From an uncultured Pelagibacteraceae bacterium (lineage in GTDB: Bacteria; Pseudomonadota; Alphaproteobacteria; Pelagibacterales; Pelagibacteraceae): a DNA stretch of 64,000 bases. The stretch spans positions 62,001 to 126,000 of the forward strand of contig CACHFP010000001.1 of assembly GCA_902579115.1 (NCBI GenBank). Direction: 5' to 3'. Below, one piece after another: positions 17,970 to 26,605 of the stretch (positions within the stretch are counted from its first letter, which is position 1; every line of letters begins with the position of its first letter). A program made the position numbers and the translations under genes. The notes beneath the pieces are model-generated. The model did no database searches, was not told where the DNA came from, and saw only the letters and a list, made by a program, of their open reading frames with translations.

Positions 17970-18883
17970 TTTTTTTTGAATTTTTCTCCAGCTAGATCTA
18001 ATAATTTTTCCCCAACACTTTTTCCAATAAAAGAAGCGTCAACCTCTCTTCCTGTAAGTTCATATTCAAAACTCTCTTGACCGTTATCTGAAAAAAGCTG
18101 AGCTTTAAGTTTTAAATTATGGTTTTCGATTTCGGCTAACCCACCTATCGCAGTATCGCAATCACCTCCAATGGTTTGAAGCATTTTTCTTTCAGCGATT
18201 GCGCAAAGACTAGTTGTTTTATCGTTAATTTTTTTTATTAAATTTTTAATTTTATCTTGCACTCTACATTGTACAGCAATAATTCCTTGTCCCACCGCAG
18301 GCAAAATATGTTTGCAATTAAAAGAGAAGCTAATTTTTTTATCTAGTTTTAGTGATTTTACTCCAGCAGCAGCAAGAATAATACCGTCTAAATTTTTTTC
18401 GTTAATTTTATTTATTCTAGTATCAATATTTCCCCGAATATTGATTACAGAAATTTTATTATTAATTCTTTTTAATTGCAGTTCTCTTCTTTTTGAACTT
18501 GAGCCAATTTTTATGCCATCTCGTAAATCAGAAAGACTCTTAATTTTATCACTTATTATTACGTCTCGGTAATCGTTTCTTTTTAAATAAGCTCCAATCA
18601 AAAGATTCTCATTTTCAAAAGCCTCCATATCTTTTAGTGAATGGACAGCAATGTCTATTTCTTTTTTTAATAAACTTTCTTCAATTTCTTTACAAAATAA
18701 ATGTTTTCCACCTATTTCTGAGATTTTCTTATTTAAATTCAAATCACCTGATGTTTTTATGGCTTTAAAATAAATATTTTCCTTTTTAAGGTCTTTATTA
18801 TTTTTTAATAATAGTTCTTTAACTTTTGCCACATAGGCTAATGAAAGTTTACTGCCTCGAGCTCCAATTGTAATTTTTGTCAT
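17966..18883 (-). CDS. hemC: Hydroxymethylbilane synthase (porphobilinogen deaminase)
   Basis: A 305-aa enzyme condensing four porphobilinogens into hydroxymethylbilane. Visible signatures are GARGSKLSLAY (7-17), AVHSLKDMEA, NIRGNIDTRI and the dipyrromethane-cofactor cysteine C242 in IGGDCDTAIGG. It is transcribed as hemC-hemD-mscS-yggT-folD. Its start faces tsaD across 55 bp, a divergent arrangement found in many alphaproteobacteria. Confidence 0.95.
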   Translation of the reverse strand: MTKITIGARGSKLSLAYVAKVKELLLKNNKDLKKENIYFKAIKTSGDLNLNKKISEIGGKHLFCKEIEESLLKKEIDIAVHSLKDMEAFENENLLIGAYLKRNDYRDVIISDKIKSLSDLRDGIKIGSSSKRRELQLKRINNKISVINIRGNIDTRINKINEKNLDGIILAAAGVKSLKLDKKISFSFNCKHILPAVGQGIIAVQCRVQDKIKNLIKKINDKTTSLCAIAERKMLQTIGGDCDTAIGGLAEIENHNLKLKAQLFSDNGQESFEYELTGREVDASFIGKSVGEKLLDLAGEKFKKK

Positions 18884-18938
18884 TAATTGATTATATATTT
18901 GATAGAAATATTTTATACTATTTTAATTTTTTAAAGAG

Positions 18939-20015
18939 ATGAGCAAAAATATTACATTTTTAGGAATTGAAACTAGCTGCGATGAAACAGCAGCAGCTGT
19001 AATCAGGGAAAATGATAAAGGCACTGCTGACGTTTTATCAAATATCGTCTCAAGTCAAATTTCAGAGCATAAAAAATTTGGAGGAGTAGTGCCTGAATTA
19101 GCCGCTAGAGCGCATTTAGAAAATATTAAATATATAATCAAAGCCGCTTTAGAAGAGAGTAAAGTTTCTTTAAATGAAATAGATGGCATTGCAGCTACTG
19201 CGGGTCCAGGTTTAATTGTGTGTTTAACAGTTGGGCTTAACATAGGTAAATCAATTGCTACATTTACAAATAAACCGTTCGTTGCAGTTAATCATTTAGA
19301 AGGTCATGCCCTAAGTCCAGGATTAGAAAATAATATTCAATTCCCTTACCTACTTTTATTAATTTCTGGAGGTCACTCTCAATTTTTAATTGTTAAAGAT
19401 GTAAATGAATACGAACAATTAGGTACCACAATCGATGATGCGTTAGGTGAAGCTTTCGATAAAACTGCAAAAATGCTTGACCTAGGTTATCCAGGTGGGC
19501 CGAGTGTTGAAAAAGCTTCAAAACTGGGAGATAAAAATTTTTTCGTGCTTCCTGAACCAATAATAAATAAAGCAGGATGTAATTTATCATTTGCTGGTCT
19601 TAAAACTGCAGTTTTAAGAGAGTCAAAAAAAATAAATGGAAATGATAAATTAAAATTTAATCTTGCAGCATCTTTTCAAAATACTATTAATAAAATTCTT
19701 TATAAAAAAACAAAGATCGCAATCGAAATGTTTAAAAAAAAAATTAATACCACAAATATTAATTTAGTTGTAGCAGGAGGTGTGGCTGCTAATATTTCTA
19801 TAAGAGAAAATTTAAAAAAACTTTCAAGAGAAATTGGATTTAAAACTGTTTATCCTGATTTAAAATTTTGTGGTGATAATGCTGCTATGATTGCCTGGGC
19901 AGGTATAAAAAGGTTTAAAAAAAATTTATTAGATAAGATTGACGTAGAAGCTAGATCTAGATGGCCTTTGGATGAAAATGCTCCCTACATGAAGGGTCCA
20001 GGTTTAAAGTTATAA
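18939..20015 (+). CDS. tsaD: tRNA N6-adenosine threonylcarbamoyltransferase TsaD
   Basis: A 358-aa ASKHA-fold enzyme that transfers the threonylcarbamoyl group to A37 of ANN-decoding tRNAs, with TsaB/TsaE. Metal-binding histidines H119 and H123 lie in NHLEGHA. GIETSCDETAAA (9-20) is the phosphate-binding loop, and LISGGHSQ, GLKTAVLRESKK and WPLDENAP are also characteristic. The stop overlaps the EVE gene by 1 bp (TAATG). Confidence 0.96.
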   Translation: MSKNITFLGIETSCDETAAAVIRENDKGTADVLSNIVSSQISEHKKFGGVVPELAARAHLENIKYIIKAALEESKVSLNEIDGIAATAGPGLIVCLTVGLNIGKSIATFTNKPFVAVNHLEGHALSPGLENNIQFPYLLLLISGGHSQFLIVKDVNEYEQLGTTIDDALGEAFDKTAKMLDLGYPGGPSVEKASKLGDKNFFVLPEPIINKAGCNLSFAGLKTAVLRESKKINGNDKLKFNLAASFQNTINKILYKKTKIAIEMFKKKINTTNINLVVAGGVAANISIRENLKKLSREIGFKTVYPDLKFCGDNAAMIAWAGIKRFKKNLLDKIDVEARSRWPLDENAPYMKGPGLKL

Positions 20016-20428
20016 TGAAATATTGGTTGCTTAAGTCTGAGCCTGATGTTTGGTCAATTGAGCAGCAAATAAAAGCTGGTACAAAAGGTGCTGCCTGGGA
20101 TGGAGTTAGAAATTACCAAGCTGCAAACAATTTAAGAAAAATGAAAAATGGTGACTTATGTTTTTTTTACCATTCAAATATTGGAAAAGAAATTGTTGGT
20201 ATAGTTAAAGTAATTAAATCAGCATTTATCGATAAAACTGATAAGAAAAAGAGGTTTGTAGCCGTTCAAGTTAGGTTTGTAAGTAAATTTAAAAGGGCAA
20301 TTTCTTTAGAAAAAATTAAAAAAAACACGAAAATTTCTCATTTACCGTTGATAAAACAAAGCAGGTTGTCAGTAATGCCAATAGATTATAAAAGCTGGAA
20401 AATTATTTGTAACATGGGTAAAGTATAA
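20015..20428 (+). CDS. EVE domain-containing protein
   Basis: A 137-aa protein made of one EVE (PUA-like) domain: [38 protein letters not shown] and [16 protein letters not shown] match the family. EVE domains read modified bases and are found in thymocyte nuclear protein 1 relatives. The bacterial role is not established. It is coupled to tsaD by a 1-bp overlap and followed 17 bp later by acs. Confidence 0.87.
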   Translation: MKYWLLKSEPDVWSIEQQIKAGTKGAAWDGVRNYQAANNLRKMKNGDLCFFYHSNIGKEIVGIVKVIKSAFIDKTDKKKRFVAVQVRFVSKFKRAISLEKIKKNTKISHLPLIKQSRLSVMPIDYKSWKIICNMGKV

Positions 20429-20445
20429 AAAATTTAGGGGTATTT

Positions 20446-22581
20446 GTGGCTAGAAAGAAAAAAAAGAAAAAATCAAAAGTAAAAAAGTCTAGGAAAAAAT
20501 CTAGAAAAGTAAAAAAGTCTAGAAAAATTAGCAGGCCTAGAAAGAAAAGTAAAAAATCCAAAAAAATAAAAAAATCAAGAACAAAAGCAAAAAAAGCAAG
20601 ACGAATTAATTTTAAAGCTCCTACTTACTCCAAAGATAGTGACGGCAATTCAGTTATAAGGGTCTCAGACAGTTGGGCAAACCATGCTTACGTGAACGAA
20701 TCTAAGTATAAAAAGAAATATAAGATGTCCATCAAGGAAAATGATAAATTTTGGGCTAAAGAGGGAAAAAGAATTACTTGGATGAAAAAGTACACCAAAA
20801 TTAAAGATGTTAAGTACAGCAAAGACGAAGTTAAAATAAAGTGGTATTATGATGGAACTTTAAATGCTTCAGCAAATTGTATAGATAGACATTTAAAGAA
20901 AAATCCAAGCAAAACTGCAATCATTTGGGTTGGTGATGATCCCGCTGATACAAAGAAAATTTCTTACAAAGAATTGCACCAAAACGTATGTAAAGCTGCT
21001 AATGGTTTAAAAAGTTTAGGTATTCAAAAAGGAGATAGAGTTACAATTTATCTGACAATGATCCCTGAATTAGCTTACATAATGTTAGCTTGTGCTAGGA
21101 TTGGTGCTGTTCACTCAATTATTTTTGGTGGTTTTTCACCTGACTCAATAGCTACTAGGATAACTGATTGCGAGTCTGAATATTTAATAACTGCAGATGA
21201 AGGAGTAAGAGGTGGAAAAATAATTCCGTTAAAGAAAATTGCTGATGAAGCTTTAGATCAATGTCCCGGAGTAAAAAAATGTGTAGTTGTTGAAAGAACT
21301 GGAAATCAAGTTGACTGGAATAATGAAAGAGATGTCTCTTACAAAGAGCTAATTTCTTCAGTTCCATCGAAATGTGATCCGGAAGAAATGAATGCCGAGG
21401 ACCCTTTATTTATTTTATATACTTCCGGTTCTACTGGAAAACCAAAAGGTGTTCTACACACTACGGGTGGATATATGGTTTATGCTTCGATGACCCATCA
21501 GTATATTTTTGACTACAAGGCTAATGATATTTATTGGTGTACGGCTGACATAGGTTGGGTAACAGGACATAGTTACATAATTTATGGGCCCCTTTCAAAT
21601 GGAGCCACAACTATAATGTTTGAAGGAGTTCCAAACTATCCAGATAGTTCTAGATGGTGGCAAATAGTAGATAAATATAAAGTAAATATTTTTTATACCG
21701 CGCCAACAGCAATTAGAGCTTTAATGCGAGAGGGAGATAAACCTGTAAAAAAAACAAGTAGAAAAACGCTAAAATTATTAGGAACTGTTGGAGAACCCAT
21801 AAATCCAGAGGCTTGGATGTGGTATTACAAAACAGTTGGGGACTCTAGATGTCCAATTGTTGATACCTGGTGGCAAACAGAAACCGGAGGAATTTTAATT
21901 GCACCTCAGCCTGGTGCTATAGATTTAAAGCCGGGCTCAGCAACTAAGCCTTTTTACGGCATCAAACCAGTTTTAGTTGATAAAGATGGTAAAACTGTAA
22001 AAGGAGAAGGCAAAGGAAGACTTTGTATGGCTGCTTCTTGGCCAGGTCAAATGCGAACAGTTTATGGAGATCATCAAAGATTTATAGACACTTATTTTTC
22101 TCAATTTGATGGAAAATATTTCACTGGAGACGGATGCAGAAGGGATAAGGATGGATATTATTGGATTACAGGAAGAGTGGATGATGTAATTATTGTATCA
22201 GGCCACAACCTTGGAACAGCTGAAATTGAAAGTGCATTTGTTGCGCATCCTAAAGTAGCTGAAGCTGCTGTAGTTGGATTTCCACATAGTATAAAAGGTA
22301 ATGGATTATATTGTTACGTGACTTTAAACGCTGGTGAAAACCCTACTGGAGATTTAGAAAGAGATCTTAAACTTTGGGTTAGAAAACAAATCGGTCCAAT
22401 AGCTACTCCTGATGTCATTCAATTTGCACCGGGGTTACCAAAAACAAGATCTGGTAAAATTATGAGAAGAATTTTAAGAAAAATTGCTGCCAATGAGCCT
22501 GATAATTTAGGAGATACAACAACTTTGGCGGATCCTAGTGTAGTAACGTCTCTTGTAGAAAATAGACAAAATAAAGGTTAA
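20446..22581 (+). CDS. acs: Acetyl-CoA synthetase with lysine-rich N-terminal extension
   Basis: This AMP-forming acetate:CoA ligase activates acetate for the TCA and glyoxylate routes. From about residue 65 onward the protein aligns with normal Acs. It has [11 protein letters not shown] as the adenylate P-loop motif, WWQTETGG, and the acetylatable lysine K671 in [12 protein letters not shown]. At 711 aa it exceeds the usual ~650 because residues 1-55 are almost only Lys, Arg and Ser, like a histone H1 tail. The start is GTG at 20446 with an AGGGG ribosome-binding site 5 bp upstream. No ATG occurs in frame until residue ~84, inside the Acs core, so the tail is probably translated. Confidence 0.93.
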   Translation: MARKKKKKKSKVKKSRKKSRKVKKSRKISRPRKKSKKSKKIKKSRTKAKKARRINFKAPTYSKDSDGNSVIRVSDSWANHAYVNESKYKKKYKMSIKENDKFWAKEGKRITWMKKYTKIKDVKYSKDEVKIKWYYDGTLNASANCIDRHLKKNPSKTAIIWVGDDPADTKKISYKELHQNVCKAANGLKSLGIQKGDRVTIYLTMIPELAYIMLACARIGAVHSIIFGGFSPDSIATRITDCESEYLITADEGVRGGKIIPLKKIADEALDQCPGVKKCVVVERTGNQVDWNNERDVSYKELISSVPSKCDPEEMNAEDPLFILYTSGSTGKPKGVLHTTGGYMVYASMTHQYIFDYKANDIYWCTADIGWVTGHSYIIYGPLSNGATTIMFEGVPNYPDSSRWWQIVDKYKVNIFYTAPTAIRALMREGDKPVKKTSRKTLKLLGTVGEPINPEAWMWYYKTVGDSRCPIVDTWWQTETGGILIAPQPGAIDLKPGSATKPFYGIKPVLVDKDGKTVKGEGKGRLCMAASWPGQMRTVYGDHQRFIDTYFSQFDGKYFTGDGCRRDKDGYYWITGRVDDVIIVSGHNLGTAEIESAFVAHPKVAEAAVVGFPHSIKGNGLYCYVTLNAGENPTGDLERDLKLWVRKQIGPIATPDVIQFAPGLPKTRSGKIMRRILRKIAANEPDNLGDTTTLADPSVVTSLVENRQNKG
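20475..20522 (+). repeat. Direct repeat in the basic tail of acs
   Basis: An exact 18-bp repeat (AAAAGTAAAAAAGTCTAG) occurs at 20475-20492 and 20505-20522, offset by 30 bp and therefore in frame. Shorter lysine/serine/arginine-coding variants continue to about 20600. The repeat suggests that the tail grew by slippage or tandem duplication. Confidence 0.7.
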
Positions 22582-23219
22582 TTAAATGTTAAATCTTTTG
22601 TTAATTTTTTAAATTCGTCCTTCATCAGCCCCCATTTTAAATGAATAGAATTTAAGACTATTTTTTTATCCAGTGATTTTAATTCATCTGCAATAGGCGA
22701 CCAATAATATAAAGCTTGACCACTCTCTTTAAAGGGATCATTTAAATGGTAATTTAAAAAATTTACTTTATCTAATCTTTCTAAAAAGTTTTTTTTACCT
22801 CTATCAAAAATTTCATCACTTAATCCATTTTTTTTTTCATTTTTTAAAATATTTAGAAAAATTTCTTTACAATCATTTTCTTTCAAGTTTTTTTCTGAAA
22901 TTAGATAGGAGAAAACATAAAAAGCACAATCTGCTAAAGCAACCACATAGATATTCCATTTTGCAAGATTGATTGACTTTAAAAACCTTTCATCCTCCAT
23001 CATGGCAATATATTTAACTCCAATTCTAGTTTTTAAATAACCGTAAAGAGTTGTTTGAGTAACATGAGCAGATCTCTCTTGAATAAAATTTTCTAAATCT
23101 TTTTTTGATTTCACGCTTTTAAATAAACCGGAAATTTTCCAAATCGGAATAACATATTCCCAAACGCCAATTAGAGTGGTTCTAAGAGTGTTTCGCAATT
23201 TATCTAGATTCAATTTCAC
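22578..23219 (-). CDS. Conserved hypothetical protein, unknown function
   Basis: A 213-aa protein with no recognised domain. The stretch [27 protein letters not shown] (about 50-76), followed by [24 protein letters not shown], resembles uncharacterised alphaproteobacterial proteins recalled from other genomes; this is not a firm family call. The second segment is moderately hydrophobic, but the rest is soluble and Lys-rich, with no signal peptide. Its stop overlaps the convergent acs stop by 4 bp. Its start is divergent from the symporter operon, 152 bp away. It is real by its length, codon pattern and lack of a competing frame. Confidence 0.7.
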   Translation of the reverse strand: MKLNLDKLRNTLRTTLIGVWEYVIPIWKISGLFKSVKSKKDLENFIQERSAHVTQTTLYGYLKTRIGVKYIAMMEDERFLKSINLAKWNIYVVALADCAFYVFSYLISEKNLKENDCKEIFLNILKNEKKNGLSDEIFDRGKKNFLERLDKVNFLNYHLNDPFKESGQALYYWSPIADELKSLDKKIVLNSIHLKWGLMKDEFKKLTKDLTFN

Positions 23220-23312
23220 GTTGTATTTAAAAACCCTTTATTTCCTTGTCTTATAGCATTTCAATTTGGTTTTGGGGTCCTTTTTTCTCTTTAAATTCAA
23301 CTCATAATCAGT

Positions 23313-23350
23313 ATGCTCCCCAGCATAGGAGTACTTTTTACGTAAAAAGT
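23313..23350 (+). promoter_or_regulatory. Hairpin and 18-bp perfect palindrome upstream of the symporter operon
   Basis: ATGCT-CCCC-AGCAT (23313-23326) is a small perfect hairpin. ACTTTTTACGTAAAAAGT (23333-23350) is an 18-bp perfect palindrome. The second ends 21 bp before the ATG of the small symporter subunit and just before the ribosome-binding site AGGGGG. Perfect dyads of this length are typical of dimeric repressor operators; an RNA role is also possible. The regulator is unknown. The rest of the 152-bp divergent spacer shows no ORF. Confidence 0.45.
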
Positions 23351-23371
23351 TAAAAATAAATAGGGGGAAAT

Positions 23372-23629
23372 ATGTCAAATAAAGACGCATATTGGAATAA
23401 GACCAAAAACCATATGATAGTAACATTGGTTCTTTGGGCTTTCTTCTCATTAGTGATCTTCATGTTTGGTTCAGAACTGAACACGATGTCTTTTCTTGGC
23501 TATCCACTAGCATATTACATGACTGCGCAAGGTTCACTTCTTGCCTTTGTGATAATTTTGTTTTGGACTGCAAATAAACAAGAAAAAATCGACGAAGAAC
23601 ATGGTTTCTCAGAAAGAGAGGATGACTAA
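23372..23629 (+). CDS. Sodium:solute symporter small subunit (DUF4212)
   Basis: An 85-aa protein with two transmembrane helices (about 16-36 and 48-68) and an acidic C-terminal tail. AYWNKTKNHMIVTLVLWAFFSL and the position directly before a large SSS transporter fit the DUF4212 small-subunit family. The stop and the next start overlap by 1 bp (TAATG). A strong ribosome-binding site (AGGGGGAAAT) precedes the ATG. Codon use is richer in GC-ending codons than in neighbouring genes, suggesting high expression. Confidence 0.85.
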   Translation: MSNKDAYWNKTKNHMIVTLVLWAFFSLVIFMFGSELNTMSFLGYPLAYYMTAQGSLLAFVIILFWTANKQEKIDEEHGFSEREDD

Positions 23630-25485
23630 TGTTTAAAGGAGATTTTATACAAAACCTTCCTAAAATATATGGTACCTACACTGGTGGCTTTATAGTGTTC
23701 ATCATTTTGATGGCATTAGCAGAGCAAGCAGGTGTGTCAGCTAAAAACATCGGAGTGATGTTCGTGGCTTTCACGGTATTGATTTATGCCTTAATCGGTT
23801 ATTTATCAAGAACCATTCAAGTAGATGCCTACTATGTTGCAGGAAGACAAGTGCCGACCGTGTTTAACGGAATGGCAACAGCAGCTGACTGGATGTCAGG
23901 TGCATCATTCGTAGCTTTAGCGGGTGGAGTTTACTTTGGTGGCTATACATATATGGCCTTCTTAGTAGGTTGGACAGGTGGATATGTACTTGTTGCAACT
24001 CTAATGGCTCCGTACCTAAGAAAGTTTGGATGTTACACAGTTCCTGATTTTATCGGAACACGATACGGTGGTAATGCAGTAAGAGCTGCGGCTGTATTCG
24101 TGCTTTTCATAGCATCATTTACTTACGTAACAGCGCAAATTAATGCTACGGGAACAATTGCTTCTAGAGCTCTTGGAATTCCGTTCGAAGCAGGTGTATG
24201 GGTAGGATTAATAAGTATCCTTATCTGTTCAATGCTTGGTGGAATGAGAGCCGTAACTTGGACACAGGTTGCTCAGTACATTGTATTAATCATCGCATAC
24301 TTAATACCAGTATTCTGGATTAGTTCTAACGTAGGTGGAGGAATTTTCCCTCACTTAATGTTAGGTGATGAAGTTGCAAGACTTGGCGAACTTGAACAAC
24401 AATTTGGACTAGTTAAAAACAGCGCCGCAGATATGAAAGCAGCTGGGGTACCAGGAGGATTGAAATACATCTCTGGAACTCACTCTGGAGTACCTGAAGG
24501 TGGAATGGCTGTGTGGAAATACTTATCGTTAGCGATTTGTATGATGGTGGGAACTGCATCGTTACCTCATATCTTAATGAGATACTTTACAACTCCTACA
24601 GTAAGAGCAGCAAGAAAATCAGTAGCTTGGTCGCTATTCTTTATTTTCTTACTTTACTCTTCAGCGCCTATGTTAGCGACATTGTCTAAATTAGCATTGA
24701 TGGATCCAAATCTACCAACTGGAATTATTGGAAAATCTATTTCTGAAGTTCAGTCGATAGAGTGGGTACAAAGATGGTCTGAAGTTAAACAAGTATTTAT
24801 CGCAGACTTTAATGGTGACGGAATACTTCAGTTGAACGAATGGTTCATGAGAGGTGACGTTGTAGTATTAGCTACTCCAGAAGTAGCGGGTCTACCGTTC
24901 GTAATCTCAGGACTAGTGTTTGCTGGTGGTATGGCTGCTGCCATGTCAACTGCCGATGGATTAGTTCTTGCGATCTCAAATGCGTTATCACACGACATTT
25001 ACTACAAGATCATAAATCCAAAAGCGGAGACTTCAAAAAGACTGTTAGTTGCTCGTGTACTTCTAGTAATAATCGGAGCTGCTGGTGCTTATATAGCCTC
25101 TTTCAGGCTAACAAGTATCTTAGGTTCGGTTGCTTGGGCATTCGACTTTGCAATGTCAGGTTTATTCTTCCCACTTGTACTTGGTGTATGGTGGAAGAGA
25201 GCTACTAGAGAAGGTGCAATCGCCGGTATCATTGCAGGAATTGTGTCAGGAACAGTTTACTTAACGTGGGTGTTCCCTAAATTCTCAGTTCCTTTATGGG
25301 GCGGTGTAAATACTCCTTTCTTAGGTATTGACCACTTAAGATTTGGTTTAATTGGAGCACCAATTTGTTTAGTTGTAATGGTAGTAGTCAGTTTAATGAC
25401 TAAAGAACCAAGCCCAGCTACACAAAAATTAGTAGACGATACAAGGATACCAACAGGTAAAGCTATTCTTGGTAAGCAACACTAA
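23629..25485 (+). CDS. Sodium:solute symporter large subunit (SSS family, VC_2705-like)
   Basis: A 618-aa polytopic transporter of the sodium:solute symporter family, with about 13 hydrophobic segments. YYVAGRQVPTVFNGMATAADWMS, GTRYGGNAVRAAA, and GGMAAAMSTADGLVLAISNALSHD are characteristic of the ActP/VC_2705 branch. The pairing with a DUF4212 subunit indicates a Na+-coupled carboxylate-type carrier, but the substrate cannot be assigned; acetate is attractive only because acs is nearby. A large hydrophilic loop holds an EF-hand-type sequence, DFNGDGILQLNE (393-404), with all calcium-ligand positions filled. Codon use suggests strong expression. Confidence 0.9.
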   Translation: MFKGDFIQNLPKIYGTYTGGFIVFIILMALAEQAGVSAKNIGVMFVAFTVLIYALIGYLSRTIQVDAYYVAGRQVPTVFNGMATAADWMSGASFVALAGGVYFGGYTYMAFLVGWTGGYVLVATLMAPYLRKFGCYTVPDFIGTRYGGNAVRAAAVFVLFIASFTYVTAQINATGTIASRALGIPFEAGVWVGLISILICSMLGGMRAVTWTQVAQYIVLIIAYLIPVFWISSNVGGGIFPHLMLGDEVARLGELEQQFGLVKNSAADMKAAGVPGGLKYISGTHSGVPEGGMAVWKYLSLAICMMVGTASLPHILMRYFTTPTVRAARKSVAWSLFFIFLLYSSAPMLATLSKLALMDPNLPTGIIGKSISEVQSIEWVQRWSEVKQVFIADFNGDGILQLNEWFMRGDVVVLATPEVAGLPFVISGLVFAGGMAAAMSTADGLVLAISNALSHDIYYKIINPKAETSKRLLVARVLLVIIGAAGAYIASFRLTSILGSVAWAFDFAMSGLFFPLVLGVWWKRATREGAIAGIIAGIVSGTVYLTWVFPKFSVPLWGGVNTPFLGIDHLRFGLIGAPICLVVMVVVSLMTKEPSPATQKLVDDTRIPTGKAILGKQH

Positions 25486-25504
25486 TTAACAATTATTTAA
25501 AATT

Positions 25505-25535
25505 AAAAGGGGCGAATTTTTCGCCCCTTTTTTTT
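25505..25535 (+). terminator. Rho-independent terminator after the symporter
   Basis: AAAAGGGGCGAA (25505-25516) pairs perfectly with TTCGCCCCTTTT (25520-25531) around a TTT loop and is followed by more T residues to 25535. It ends the two-gene symporter operon 20 bp after its stop codon. Confidence 0.95.
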
Positions 25536-25560
25536 ACCTAAATCATGATATTTTAAAAAT

Positions 25561-25896
25561 ATGATACCAACTTGGGCGATAGTATTAGATTACATATTAG
25601 GCACCATTATGTGGACACTAATCGGACGTGCTTTTATGAATATTTTTCAAAGGGAAGACTCAACTTTTTTTTTCATGAGAGTCTTTGTAAAATATACAAA
25701 TCCAATTATTAATTTGTTTAAGTTTATAACTCCTAGTTTTCTTTTTGGTCCATTTATAGCCCTATATGTAGCTTGGTTCTTCTATCTCTTCAGGTTCTAC
25801 GCAATGCCATACATACTTGGATATGATGTGTGGGGGATGCTTGCTTTTCCATTAGAAAGCGATTTTTCAAGACAATTATATCAACTGTTTAATTAA
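25561..25896 (+). CDS. Small membrane protein, YggT-like topology, unknown function
   Basis: A 111-aa protein with about three hydrophobic segments. The arrangement of a first helix, then KYTNPIINLFKFITPSFLFGP, then another helix recalls YggT proteins (a T-x-P-x2-x-P pattern between helices). Similarity is too weak for a firm call. It has its own transcription context: it starts 26 bp after the symporter terminator and precedes rpe by 43 bp. Confidence 0.6.
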   Translation: MIPTWAIVLDYILGTIMWTLIGRAFMNIFQREDSTFFFMRVFVKYTNPIINLFKFITPSFLFGPFIALYVAWFFYLFRFYAMPYILGYDVWGMLAFPLESDFSRQLYQLFN

Positions 25897-25939
25897 GCTT
25901 ATTTTTTGACAAAGTTTAGTATTAAAATATAAGTAAAGA

Positions 25940-26602
25940 ATGACTGACACTATCAAAATTTCACCATCTATATTATCTGCAGATTTTAGTAAATTAGGCA
26001 GTGAAGTGATCTCACTGGAAAAAGCTGGGGCAGATTATATTCATATTGATGTTATGGATGGACATTTCGTCCCAAATTTAACTATAGGTCCTGAAGTAAT
26101 AAAGAAACTTAGACCGCTTACCAAAAAAATATTTGATGTACACTTAATGATATCGCCAGTAGATAATTTTATCAAAGACTTTGCTAATGCTGGAGCTGAT
26201 ATCATTACTTTTCACCCAGAGGCTACAAAAGATACTGCGAAAACGATTGATCTTATAAGAAAAGAGAGAAAAAAAGTGGGAATTTCACTAAAACCAAAGT
26301 CTAAAATAGATTTAATAGAAAAATTTTTAAGTGATATTGATTTAGTATTAATCATGAGTGTTGAGCCAGGATTTGGCGGACAAAAATTTATGCCTGAAGT
26401 TTTGGAAAAAACTAAAAAACTAAAAGAAATTATTAAAAATAAAAAATTAAATGTAGATATAGAAATTGATGGAGGTATCAATTTTGAAAATTGTACTTTG
26501 GCCAAAAAAGCTGGAGCTAATATACTTGTTTCAGGATCAACAATCTTTAGAGAAAATAAAGGCGATTTAAAAAAAAATATAGAAATTCTTAGAAAAAATT
26601 AA
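25940..26602 (+). CDS. rpe: Ribulose-phosphate 3-epimerase
   Basis: A 220-aa TIM-barrel enzyme interconverting ribulose 5-phosphate and xylulose 5-phosphate in the pentose phosphate pathway. Motifs include PSILSADFSKLGSE, HIDVMDGHFVPNLT with metal ligands, VHLMI, SVEPGFGGQKF and EIDGGIN. Length is normal. It is followed 3 bp later by the heparinase-like gene and then purH, likely a single transcript. Confidence 0.96.
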   Translation: MTDTIKISPSILSADFSKLGSEVISLEKAGADYIHIDVMDGHFVPNLTIGPEVIKKLRPLTKKIFDVHLMISPVDNFIKDFANAGADIITFHPEATKDTAKTIDLIRKERKKVGISLKPKSKIDLIEKFLSDIDLVLIMSVEPGFGGQKFMPEVLEKTKKLKEIIKNKKLNVDIEIDGGINFENCTLAKKAGANILVSGSTIFRENKGDLKKNIEILRKN

Positions 26603-26605
26603 TAG

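Noticed and set aside
23205-23220. Second parS-like half site (TTTCACGT) upstream of the 213-aa gene
   Set aside because: Only one half of the palindrome is present; the right half does not match.
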